Below are positions 7,990 to 15,845 of a stretch of DNA of 64,000 nt, in pieces; positions within the stretch are counted from its first letter, which is position 1; each line of letters opens with the position of its first letter. A model generated the notes under the pieces. The model saw nothing but the letters and a program-made list of their open reading frames with translations, ran no database searches and was not told the origin of the DNA. This DNA is from Micromonospora yangpuensis (lineage in GTDB: Bacteria > Actinomycetota > Actinomycetes > Mycobacteriales > Micromonosporaceae): the NCBI RefSeq assembly GCF_900091615.1, contig NZ_FMIA01000002.1, positions 2,976,001 to 3,040,000 on the forward strand, read 5' to 3'. Made by a program: the position numbers and the translations under genes.

Positions 7990-9186
7990 TCAGCCTCCCG
8001 CGCAGGTGGTGGTGGTTCCGCTGCCACTTCCGGTGCCCTGGAATCCGAAACTGGTCGTCTGGCCTGCGGCCAGTCGCCCGTTGTAGCTCTGGTTTGCGAC
8101 GGTGACGGTGCCACTGGTGCCGGTGGCGACGCCGTTCCAGAGTGAGCTGACCGAGGTCCCGCCCGGCAGGTTCAGGGTCACCCGCCAACCGGTGAGGGCG
8201 GCGGTTCCCGCGGTGACGGTGACGGTGGCGACGAACCCGCCGTTCCACTGGTCCTGCACGGAGTAGACCGCCGTGCAGGCGGGGGTTCCGCCCGGTGGCG
8301 TGGTCGGGGCGGTGGTGGGCGGCGTGGTGGGCGGCGGATCGCCGTCGAGCGTCAGGTTCTTCTGCTGGACATTCCACTGGCTGCGGCACAGTCCACAGTT
8401 GGCACCGACAAAGTTGGTGCCGGCGCTGGTGTCACCCTTCAGTCGCCACTTGAGGTAGAGCACCGCCACTCGGCCGAACTCGCCGCCGTTGGGTTGGTCG
8501 TAGGTGCCGCCGTGCCCGACGTTCAGGTTGCCCATGAAGGCGGGCAGCCCGGCCGGCAGCTTGCCCCAGTCGTCGATGGCGTTGGGGTAGGCGATGTCGC
8601 TGGGCCCACCGACGAAGTAGGCGATCGGCTTGGTCAGTCTCCTGAGCTGGTAGTCGTCGGCGTCGTTGAGTAGTCCGCTGCTGAAGATGCCGGTCGTGGT
8701 GACGCGCGGATCGTGGGAGACGGCGTAGGCCTCCAGACCTCCGCAGGAGAAGCCCGCGACGGCGATCTTGGTGGTGTCGATTCTGTTGTGGTACTTGCTG
8801 CCCTGCCGGGAGTTCTCCGCGACGGCCCAGTCGATGGACTGGGTGAGCATCTGGGCGGTGGTGGAGCCGGAACCGTTCGGTGCGCCGTTGGCGATGGCGA
8901 GGAAACCGTGGGAGGCGATCTCGCGGAGGAAGTTGCCCTGGGAGAGGCCGTTGGCCGAGCAGCCGCCGTTGCCCCAGACGACGATGGGGAGGCGCTCGGT
9001 GGGCAGCGTCTGCGGCCGGAAGATGGTGTGGTTCGCCAGACTCGCCGAGGTCTCGTAGTCGGCGGGGTAGGGGCCGGAACCACCGACGGCGGCACTGGCC
9101 GGTGCCGCGCCGATCGCCATGATCACGGCTGCGGCCGGGACGATGACGGCGGCCAGTCCGGCGTAGACCCTCGATCTCCTTCGCAC
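7990..9186 (-). CDS. Secreted alpha/beta hydrolase with C-terminal CBM2
   Basis: A 398-aa secreted protein starting with GTG 3 nt after a GGAGGA ribosome-binding site. A signal peptide (about 1-33) is followed by an alpha/beta hydrolase domain with the nucleophile elbow GFSCGG (Ser147), the oxyanion-type WGNGGCS stretch and a candidate catalytic His in NVGHGGTYD. A Thr/Pro linker leads to a family-2 cellulose-binding module at about residues 295-398 (DQWNGGFVATVTV, YNGRLAAG, FGFQGTG). The domain order suggests an esterase acting on cell-wall polysaccharide decorations or a polyester, anchored to cellulose. The active-site Cys-rich surroundings (GFSCGG, NCGLCRSQW) hint at disulfides. The precise substrate is unknown. 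Confidence 0.85.
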   Translation of the reverse strand: MRRRSRVYAGLAAVIVPAAAVIMAIGAAPASAAVGGSGPYPADYETSASLANHTIFRPQTLPTERLPIVVWGNGGCSANGLSQGNFLREIASHGFLAIANGAPNGSGSTTAQMLTQSIDWAVAENSRQGSKYHNRIDTTKIAVAGFSCGGLEAYAVSHDPRVTTTGIFSSGLLNDADDYQLRRLTKPIAYFVGGPSDIAYPNAIDDWGKLPAGLPAFMGNLNVGHGGTYDQPNGGEFGRVAVLYLKWRLKGDTSAGTNFVGANCGLCRSQWNVQQKNLTLDGDPPPTTPPTTAPTTPPGGTPACTAVYSVQDQWNGGFVATVTVTAGTAALTGWRVTLNLPGGTSVSSLWNGVATGTSGTVTVANQSYNGRLAAGQTTSFGFQGTGSGSGTTTTCAGG

Positions 9187-9410
9187 TGATCCTCCAACGG
9201 ATGTCGCGGCGGCACTCGTGGTCGGTCGTCCGCCACCCGCCCGTGGTGGTCGGTGCCGGCCACGGGGCGGCTCGACGGGCGGGTTGGACCGGACGGGAGC
9301 GCGGTGCCCACAGGCGGTCCGGTGGGAGCGGTGTGCAGCCACTATCACCATTGCAGTGAAGTATGTCAATGTCAGGCCCGGCTCGGGCCGGGGCCGTCCG
9401 GCCGGTGCGA

Positions 9411-10016
9411 TCAGGCGGATGTTGGTGGCCGGGCCTTCTGCGGATGGGGCGTCTCGTGGCGGGCCAGCATCGCGACGAACCCGTCGATCCGGCGTCTGCG
9501 GGTCTCGGCCCGCTTGGCGTCGTTCACGCGGTGGATGAGGGCGAACCGGTTGGTCCTGGTGAGAACGTCGAACATGGCCTGGGCGTCGGGGTCGGCAGCG
9601 ATGGCGGCGAGCAGGTCGGCGGGCACCTCGGCCTCCGACGGAGGGGCGTACGCGGCTGCCCACCGCCCGTCGGCCTGCGCGGCCTCCACCGCGGCCCGGC
9701 CGGCGGGCTGCATCCGCCCCTGCGCCTCCAGCCGGGCCACGTGCGCGACGTTGCGTTGGGACCAGGAGCTGCGGGGCCGGCGCGGGGTGAAGCGGATCCA
9801 GGAGGACTCCTGGTCCCGCTTGCGGGCCTGCCCGTCGATCCAGCCGAAACACAGGCCCTCGTCGACCGCCTGTTGCCAGGTCAACGTGGTGACGGTGCCG
9901 CCCTTCCTGGTCAGGGCGAGCCAGACGCCGGGTGACGAGTCGTGGTGGGCGGCCAGCCAGCTGCGCAGCGCGTCGGCGTCGGAGACGATCAACTCGGCCA
10001 ACTCCGCGCCCCCCAT
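9411..10016 (-). CDS. YdeI/OmpD-associated family protein
   Basis: A 201-aa soluble protein of the YdeI (bacteriocin-protection, YdeI/OmpD-associated) family. It contains the typical TWQQAVDEGLCFGWIDGQ segment, the basic SWIRFTPRRPRSSWSQRN stretch and the C-terminal SEAEVPADLLAAI plus RIDGFVAML features. The biochemical role of the family is not settled. The ATG has no Shine-Dalgarno but lies 6 nt after a TAACCT -10 element, so the message is probably leaderless. It forms its own transcription unit. The 224 nt downstream hold the promoter of the hydrolase-CBM2 gene. Confidence 0.85.
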   Translation of the reverse strand: MGGAELAELIVSDADALRSWLAAHHDSSPGVWLALTRKGGTVTTLTWQQAVDEGLCFGWIDGQARKRDQESSWIRFTPRRPRSSWSQRNVAHVARLEAQGRMQPAGRAAVEAAQADGRWAAAYAPPSEAEVPADLLAAIAADPDAQAMFDVLTRTNRFALIHRVNDAKRAETRRRRIDGFVAMLARHETPHPQKARPPTSA

Positions 10017-10022
10017 GACGGC

Positions 10023-10028
10023 AGGTTA
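10023..10028 (-). promoter_or_regulatory. -10 element TAACCT, leaderless start
   Basis: On the minus strand TAACCT fits TANNNT and is followed after 6 nt by the ATG of the YdeI-like gene, with no Shine-Dalgarno between them. This supports the chosen start. Confidence 0.5.
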
Positions 10029-10050
10029 GCCGCTGTCGACCCGCCGGTCC

Positions 10051-12015
10051 TCAGGCGGTGGTGGGTTGGCGGGGTTGGGGGGTGGTGGGCGTGGGGTCGT
10101 AGCCGGCCGCCTGGAGGGTGAACAGCTCGGCGTACCGGCCGCCGGTGCTCATCAGGTGGTCGTGGGTGCCGGCCTCGACGAGGCGGCCGTGGTGTAGGAC
10201 GTAGATCCGGTCGGCGTGGCGGACGTTGGCCAGCCGATGGGTGATCAGGATGGTGATCCGCTCACCCTGCCGGTCGCGGATGGCCTGGAAGAGGGCGTCC
10301 TCGGCACGTGGGTCGAGGGCGGAGGAGGGCTCGTCCATGATGAGCAGGTCGGCGTCGCGCAGGAAGCCCCGGGCGGCGGTGATGCGTTGCCACTGGCCCC
10401 CGGAGAGGTCCTGTCCGCCGGCGAAGGTGCGGTCGAGCAGGGTGTCGTACCCGTGCGGCAGGTCTTTGATCATGTCGTGGGCGACGGCGCGGGCGGCGGC
10501 GGTCTCGATGAGCTGGGAACTCGGTGCGGTGGTGATGTCGCCGATGGCGATGTTCGTGGCGGCGGTGAAGGGCCACTTGTGGTACTCCTGCGTGACCACG
10601 CCGATGCGGGCCCGCAGCGCGTCGGGGTCCCAGCCGGCGGCAGGGCGACCGTCGTAGCCGACGGTGCCGGACGTGGGGGTGCGCAGGGTGGCGATCAGGG
10701 TGGCGAGGGTGGACTTGCCGGAGCCGTTCTCGCCGACGAACGCCACCGTCTGCCCGGCGGTGATGGTCAGGCTGACCTGGTCGACGGCGGGGGTGTCCCG
10801 GTCGGGGTAGTGCAGGCTGACGTTGTCGACGTGGATGGTGTGCAGCGGCTGCGTGGTGCTCGTCGTGGTGGCGGCCGGGGGTGTGGGCAGGTACTCGGCG
10901 GCCCGGGTCATGAAGCCGGTGTAGTCGCGGAAGTGCTGGCCCTCGGTGTAGACGCGGTCGATCTGGAAGGTGACCACCGCGAGGGAGCGTTGCGCGGACT
11001 GGACGGCGATGACGCAGGTCGCGGCGGCGGCGAGGGGGATCTGTCCGTCGACGAGCAGCAGACCGAGCAGGACGTAGACGACGGCGGTGGCGATTCCGCC
11101 GACCGCCGCGCCGACCGTGGTGGTCGTGGTGACCCGGCGGGCCAGGGCGAGTTGGATGCCGGTCTCCACGCCCATCACCCGGTCGTACTGGTCGAGCAGG
11201 AACCCGCGCAGGCCGTAGGAGCGCAGCTCGGGAGCGGAGTCCCGCTCGGCCATCAGCCGGTGCAGCAGCCACAGCCGGCGACGGCGTACCGATCCGGCGG
11301 CGTAGGTCTGGTAGCGCAGGTGTCCGGCGCGCAGCGACGCCCACCCGTTGGGCACGGTCGCCACCAGCAGGGCGAGCAGCAGCAGCGGGTGGACCACCAC
11401 GACGGCGACCGCGACGGCGAGCACCCCGGCCAGGCCGGCGAGCAGGTTCATCGACGCCTGCACCAGGTCGGTGGTGGAGTCGGCGCCCCGGGAGGCGCGT
11501 TCCATGTCGTCGGCGAACGCGTCGGCGTCGAACGCCTCCAGCCGTACCGCCGTGGTCACCTCGAACAGGCCGCGTTCGACCTCCCGGTCAACCTTCGGGC
11601 TCAGGCCGTTCTGGGCGTACCCCATCGCGGTGGCCATCCCGGCGCGCAGCGCGGTCACCGCCGCCAGCGCGGCCAGGGCGGGCAGGGCGGCGATCACCTT
11701 GTCGGCGGTCGGTCCGCCGGCGAACAGCTCCACCAGCACCCGCTGGGTGGCCAGCAGCCCGAAGGCCGACATCACCCCCGCGCCGACGGTGGTGGCCGCC
11801 ACGACCGAGGTGCGGATCCGGTCGGCCCGCCAGCTGACCACGAGCGCCGACCAGACCAGGCGGGGCAGCTCGGAGAAGACGGCGAAGAGCCCGGCCTGCG
11901 CCCGGGCCCGCACGCCGGTCTCCCACCACATCTCCCGCAACTCCGGCAGCACCGGGTCCCGCTGCGCCGGATCGGTGGGGCCGGGCGTGGGGTCGGGGGG
12001 ACCGGTTCTGGGCAT
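10051..12015 (-). CDS. ABC transporter, fused permease and ATPase (exporter half)
   Basis: A 654-aa half-transporter with an N-terminal membrane domain of about six segments (about 60-370) and a C-terminal nucleotide-binding domain (about 400-640). The NBD has the Walker A GENGSGKST, signature LSGGQWQR, Walker B LLIMDEPSSALD and the H-loop ITHRL, so ATP hydrolysis should be intact. It has no adjacent partner half, so it may work as a homodimer. The ATG follows GGGAGG. The protein resembles the two exporter halves at 37765-41476. It lies divergently next to the glycosyltransferase-like gene, so it could export a product of that region, but this is only context. Confidence 0.85.
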   Translation of the reverse strand: MPRTGPPDPTPGPTDPAQRDPVLPELREMWWETGVRARAQAGLFAVFSELPRLVWSALVVSWRADRIRTSVVAATTVGAGVMSAFGLLATQRVLVELFAGGPTADKVIAALPALAALAAVTALRAGMATAMGYAQNGLSPKVDREVERGLFEVTTAVRLEAFDADAFADDMERASRGADSTTDLVQASMNLLAGLAGVLAVAVAVVVVHPLLLLALLVATVPNGWASLRAGHLRYQTYAAGSVRRRRLWLLHRLMAERDSAPELRSYGLRGFLLDQYDRVMGVETGIQLALARRVTTTTTVGAAVGGIATAVVYVLLGLLLVDGQIPLAAAATCVIAVQSAQRSLAVVTFQIDRVYTEGQHFRDYTGFMTRAAEYLPTPPAATTTSTTQPLHTIHVDNVSLHYPDRDTPAVDQVSLTITAGQTVAFVGENGSGKSTLATLIATLRTPTSGTVGYDGRPAAGWDPDALRARIGVVTQEYHKWPFTAATNIAIGDITTAPSSQLIETAAARAVAHDMIKDLPHGYDTLLDRTFAGGQDLSGGQWQRITAARGFLRDADLLIMDEPSSALDPRAEDALFQAIRDRQGERITILITHRLANVRHADRIYVLHHGRLVEAGTHDHLMSTGGRYAELFTLQAAGYDPTPTTPQPRQPTTA

Positions 12016-12322
12016 GGGGTTACCTCCCGAGGACGAGAAGGAGCCGGCGCGACTCACGGCACCGCATGCAGAGACGGTAGGACGCCGACGGGCCGACACG
12101 CCCGTAACGCCGCGCGCCGCCGGCCGGGTGGCGCTGGCCGTGTCGCCCGGCGCCGACGGTGGTGTCCGCGCCGACGGGCGGACAGCGTCCCTGGTCCTGC
12201 CCGGGTGGCAGGTCGCCGTACGACCTAGTACGTATTACCGGCTGCGCCGATCCGCTACCTGAGATGTGCCTCTTCGCTCTGGTATTTTGATGCCGGCGGT
12301 CAAGAGATGAGGTGTTCCGAAA
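12016..12322. other. Divergent intergenic region before the glycosyltransferase gene
   Basis: No gene is supported here. The right half is AT-richer and contains TATTTT near 12281-12286, a possible -10 for the rightward gene with a leader of roughly 30 nt. The left end carries the ribosome-binding site of the leftward ABC gene. No clear terminator or long repeat was seen. Confidence 0.5.
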
Positions 12323-13201
12323 ATGGCTCCTCGGCGCGGGGTTTACTTCCTGGCGAACGATTACGTGCTGGACCGGGCCATCGCCTTCCTGAACAGCTTC
12401 CGGGCCCACCACGAGGCGCTGCCGATCTGTCTGATCCCGTTCGGTGACGACATCGACGGTCTGCGGCGGCTCCAGTCGTACTTCGACTTCACGATCTGGT
12501 CCGGTGACCCTGCCCTCCTGGCGGCTTGCGACGACCTCAGCCGGGGATTTCACGGCGAGGTCAAGGGGCACTACCGCAAACTGGTCGCCTGGGAGGGGGA
12601 GTTCGACGAGTTCGTCTACGTGGACACCGATACGATCGTGTTACGCGATCTGAGCTTTGTCTACGATTTTCTCGACACGTACGATTTCGTCACCACGGTC
12701 TCGGACGTCCCCGACCACTTCAAGTGGGTGTGGCGCGAGTCCGTGCACGGTGCCGGCGTGCTGACGCCCGACCAGATCGCCTTCGCCGCCGGCACACAGT
12801 TCATCGCGTCGCGCCGAGAGTGTCTGCGGTTCGCCGAGGTGCGGCCCCGCCTCGACGCCGCGCTGGCGCTCGCCGGGCACATGGCGTTGGTGACCCTGGA
12901 GATGCCGCTGCTGAACTACCTGATGGTGACCTCGGGCCGGCCGTACACCAGCCTGCGGAGGCTGGCCGGCGCGGTGGGCGCGGGCGGGCCGCCGCCGGGC
13001 GACATCCCACAGGAGCGGTGGGCCGGCGATCCGATCGGGGCCGTACGCGACGGTCACCTGCTGACCCCCTGGTCACCGCCGATCTTCCTGGTGCACTGGG
13101 CGGGTATGTGGTGGGAGCTGGAGCGCGGTGACCGGGCCGAGTTGCCGCACGGTGACCTGTGGAGCCACTACCGTCGCCTGGGCGGTCTCGACGTCACTTG
13201 A
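12323..13201 (+). CDS. GT-A-like nucleotide-sugar transferase fold protein, TTA-containing
   Basis: A 292-aa cytoplasmic protein resembling nucleotide-diphospho-sugar transferases. It begins with a beta-strand and YFLANDYVLDRAIAFLNSF, and has a DxD-type motif YVDTDT (Asp101, Asp103) followed by a C-terminal HWAG stretch, as in GT-A enzymes that hold metal-bound UDP-sugars. Leu107 is encoded by TTA (12641-12643), a very rare codon in such GC-rich DNA, and actinobacterial TTA codons often make expression depend on the bldA tRNA. It overlaps the convergent regulator gene by 8 nt. The neighbouring cyclitol operon suggests a related role, but that is inferred. Confidence 0.7.
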   Translation: MAPRRGVYFLANDYVLDRAIAFLNSFRAHHEALPICLIPFGDDIDGLRRLQSYFDFTIWSGDPALLAACDDLSRGFHGEVKGHYRKLVAWEGEFDEFVYVDTDTIVLRDLSFVYDFLDTYDFVTTVSDVPDHFKWVWRESVHGAGVLTPDQIAFAAGTQFIASRRECLRFAEVRPRLDAALALAGHMALVTLEMPLLNYLMVTSGRPYTSLRRLAGAVGAGGPPPGDIPQERWAGDPIGAVRDGHLLTPWSPPIFLVHWAGMWWELERGDRAELPHGDLWSHYRRLGGLDVT

Positions 13202-13868
13202 TGGGCTTGCCCTGATCACCCTCGATGAGGTGGGCGGCTGTCGCCTTGCGCACCGCGTCGACCCGGGAGACGGCGTCGAGCTTGCCGTAGATGTTCGTCA
13301 GGTGGCGCTTGACGGTCGCTTCGGTGATGCGTAGGCGGGTGGCGATCTGCGCGTTGCTGAGCGCCTGTGCGGTCAGGCGCAGCACCTCCAGCTCCCGTTC
13401 GGTCAGGGTGCCCTCGCACGTCGGACGCCGCTGTTTGACCAGGCGCTCGACCGTGCGTCGGGACACCGACAGCCGGACGGTCGCCGACTCGCCGGCAGCG
13501 GCGATCACCGCCGCGATCAGCTCGGCCCGATGGATGGTCTTGATCAGGTAGGCGACGGCTCCGCACTCGATCGCCTCGTGCACGATGTCGGCGTCGTCAT
13601 GCATGGTCAGCACGACCGTGCGGGTGTGCGGGCACAGCCGGCGAAGTTGCAACAGCACCGCGGCGGTCCCCGGACCGGGCATCTCCACGTCGAGCAGGAG
13701 CACGTCGGGCTGCCGTTCGACGCAGAGCGCGATGGCGGCCTCGCCGTGCGCCGCCTCTCCGACGACCCGCAGCCCCGGGTTGGTGGCGAGGATCTCGCGG
13801 ACCCCGTCGCGAAAGAGGGTCTGGTCGTCGGCGAGCGCCACGGTGACCGCGGCGTCACCGCGGTTCAT
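13194..13868 (-). CDS. NarL/FixJ-family response regulator, orphan
   Basis: A 224-aa two-domain regulator. The receiver domain (about 8-125) has the acidic pocket ADDQ (13-16), the phospho-acceptor Asp60 in LLLDVEMPG, and the conserved Thr and Lys (VVLTMHDD, YLIKT). The C-terminal LuxR-type HTH (about 155-215) contains LTEREVLRL-like LTERELEVLRL and the ATVKRHLTNIYGKL recognition helix. No sensor kinase gene is adjacent, so it is an orphan. It is transcribed away from the cyclitol operon and may control it or its own gene. The chosen ATG lacks a strong Shine-Dalgarno; an in-frame ATG 60 nt upstream is possible. Confidence 0.85.
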   Translation of the reverse strand: MNRGDAAVTVALADDQTLFRDGVREILATNPGLRVVGEAAHGEAAIALCVERQPDVLLLDVEMPGPGTAAVLLQLRRLCPHTRTVVLTMHDDADIVHEAIECGAVAYLIKTIHRAELIAAVIAAAGESATVRLSVSRRTVERLVKQRRPTCEGTLTERELEVLRLTAQALSNAQIATRLRITEATVKRHLTNIYGKLDAVSRVDAVRKATAAHLIEGDQGKPIK

Positions 13869-14063
13869 GGCCGTTGCCCGAGGGCCGGCGGGTGGACATT
13901 GTGTCCCCCGACCGGCTGGCGCCGGCATTCTGCCCGAACTCGCAGGTCCGACAATGGCGGGCCGCCATCACGCATGGCGGCCCCGCGGGGCATCCAGCAC
14001 CTTTCGGGCATTTCCCGGCATCCATGGCCTCCTGGCGGAAAGCTGTGCGACTTGGTGGAAGTG

Positions 14064-14079
14064 CTGGAAGCGCTTCCAG
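14064..14079. promoter_or_regulatory. LacI-type operator CTGGAAGCGCTTCCAG
   Basis: This is a perfect 16-bp palindrome centred on CG, the form typical of LacI-family operators. It resembles the CebR operator TGGGAGCGCTCCCA. It lies about 190 bp before the putative operon -35 element and about 195 bp upstream of the response-regulator start, so either gene could be the target. Confidence 0.65.
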
Positions 14080-14268
14080 AGAACATACCCAACAAGTGCC
14101 CGGAGGTGAACGCCCAAATCGCCCATTGGGTGGACGGGCATTACGGTGGCCCGGCTGGCCTGGTCGCCGCCCGGTGTCGCCGAGGTGCGATCCGTGCGCC
14201 GGGTACGCAGGGTGACGGGCTGCCCGGGTACCCCTTTGGTCGTAGCGGCGACTACGACTTTGGTTTCA

Positions 14269-14298
14269 TTGGCGGCCGCATCCGCTGATCGCTATTGT
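14269..14298 (+). promoter_or_regulatory. Candidate promoter TTGGCG-N18-TATTGT
   Basis: The -35 and -10 hexamers resemble the main sigma-factor consensus with an 18-nt spacer. The predicted start point would leave a leader of about 40 nt before the GTG of the GH5 gene. Sequence match only. Confidence 0.4.
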
Positions 14299-14344
14299 TC
14301 TGGCCAGTCCCGCAGCGAGGGGCATAAATGGCGGAGGTGTTCGG

Positions 14345-15811
14345 GTGTCCACCAACAATGCGTCGTTTCTTCGGGTAAGTGGCTCGGATCTGGTCGACTC
14401 CAATGGCACTCCGGTGACGTTGTTCGGCATCGGCGTTGCTGGCTGGCTCAACATGGAGAACTGGATTACCGGATTTCCGGGATACGAGGAGGGGCAGCGG
14501 GCGGCGGTCGGGCGGGTGCTCGGGCCGGGATTGCGGGACTTCTTCTTCGACCGTTTTCTCGAACATTTCTTCACCGCCGACGACGCGGCGTACCTCGCCT
14601 CTCTCGGTATCAACATGATCCGCCTGCCGTTCAGCTACAAGTACCTGGAGAGCGACGACGCGCCCTTCGAGATCAACGAGAGCGGCTTCCGTTACCTCGA
14701 CCGGGTGATCGACCTGTGCGGCGCGCAGGGCATCCGTACGGTGCTCGACCTGCACTCCGTGCCCGGTTGGCAGCACCAGGACTGGCACTGCGACAACCCC
14801 ACGCACACCTCGCAGTTCTGGGTGCACCGGACGTTCCAGGACCGGGTGGTGCACCTGTGGCGGGCGATCGCCGACCGGTACAAGGACAACCCGTGGGTCG
14901 CCGGTTACAACCCGATCAACGAGCCGGCGGACCCCAGCGCCGAGAAGGTGGGCCCCTTCTACGAGCGCCTGGTGGAGGCGATCCGGGAGGTCGACCAGAA
15001 CCACGTCCTGTTCCTCGACGGCAACCGGTACGCGCTCGACTTCGAGTTCTTCGGCGAGCCGTGGCCGAACACCGTCTACTGCCCGCACGACTACCCCGCG
15101 CCGGGGTACACCCCGGGCAGCCGCTACCCCGGCCGCCACCGGCCGATCCACGTGCTCAACGCCGGGGGCGGCCAGGCGGCCGAGCCGGAGGGCGAGGCGT
15201 ACTGGGATAAGGCCGAGGTGGAGCGGAGCTTCCTGTACCGCACCAGCTACATGCGGGAGACGAACACCCCCATCGTGGTGGGCGAGTTCAACGCGGTGTG
15301 GCCGGAGTCGGAGCAGGAGCGGTTGCGGCTGCTCGGCGACCAGCTCGACGTGTTCCGCAAGTACAACGCGAGCTGGACCTACTGGTCGTACAAGGACGTC
15401 GGCTTCGCGGCACCGCTGCGGCTGGCCCCCAACGGTGCGTACCTGGAGCGCATCCGGCCGATCCTGGACAAGAAGGCCCGCCTGGCGGTCGACCTCTGGG
15501 GCGGTGACCGCCGCAAGATGGCCCACGTGCTCGGCCCGATCCACCAGGCCCTCGCCGAGGAGTGCCCGGACTGGAACCCCTACCCGTGGGGCAGCGAGTT
15601 CATGGTCTGCCGGGTGATCCTGCAGATCCTCTTCTCCGAGGCGCTGCTGCCGCAGTTCGGCGAGCTGTTCCGTGGCATGGGCGAGGACGACATCGACCAG
15701 ATGATGCAGTCGTTCCGGTTGGAGAACTGCCAGCCCTGGCAGCCCCTGGTCGACCTGCTGCGAAACGACATCACGGCACGTCGTCGGCACGCCACCGTCG
15801 CCGCCGTCTGA
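14345..15811 (+). CDS. Cytosolic glycoside hydrolase family 5 enzyme
   Basis: A 488-aa TIM-barrel glycosidase of clan GH-A/GH5. The acid-base Glu is Glu193 in NPINEPAD and the nucleophile is Glu314 in VVGEFNAVW. Other GH5 landmarks are GINMIRLPFSYKYLE and the VLDLHSVPGWQHQ strand-4 region. The barrel (about 10-360) is followed by a roughly 120-residue C-terminal extension not expected of simple GH5 enzymes. There is no signal peptide, so it works inside the cell, which is unusual for polysaccharide degradation. As first gene of the cyclitol operon it may trim or activate a glycosylated intermediate, or recycle it. The GTG has GGAGG 7 nt upstream. Confidence 0.85.
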   Translation: MSTNNASFLRVSGSDLVDSNGTPVTLFGIGVAGWLNMENWITGFPGYEEGQRAAVGRVLGPGLRDFFFDRFLEHFFTADDAAYLASLGINMIRLPFSYKYLESDDAPFEINESGFRYLDRVIDLCGAQGIRTVLDLHSVPGWQHQDWHCDNPTHTSQFWVHRTFQDRVVHLWRAIADRYKDNPWVAGYNPINEPADPSAEKVGPFYERLVEAIREVDQNHVLFLDGNRYALDFEFFGEPWPNTVYCPHDYPAPGYTPGSRYPGRHRPIHVLNAGGGQAAEPEGEAYWDKAEVERSFLYRTSYMRETNTPIVVGEFNAVWPESEQERLRLLGDQLDVFRKYNASWTYWSYKDVGFAAPLRLAPNGAYLERIRPILDKKARLAVDLWGGDRRKMAHVLGPIHQALAEECPDWNPYPWGSEFMVCRVILQILFSEALLPQFGELFRGMGEDDIDQMMQSFRLENCQPWQPLVDLLRNDITARRRHATVAAV

Positions 15812-15845
15812 GCGGCACCACGGACGCGAGGAAGCGGGCCGTGCG

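Larger units (their letters stand above)
13869..14344. other. Intergenic control region before the cyclitol operon
   Basis: No gene is supported. The stretch separates the leftward regulator gene from the rightward operon and therefore carries two promoters. It contains a perfect LacI-type palindrome (14064-14079) and a candidate promoter TTGGCG-N18-TATTGT (14269-14298) for the operon. A GGAGG ribosome-binding site lies at 14333-14337. Confidence 0.55.

Noticed and set aside
10216..12228. 670-codon open frame on the plus strand
   Set aside because: Antisense shadow of the ABC transporter gene, which has intact Walker and signature motifs on the other strand.
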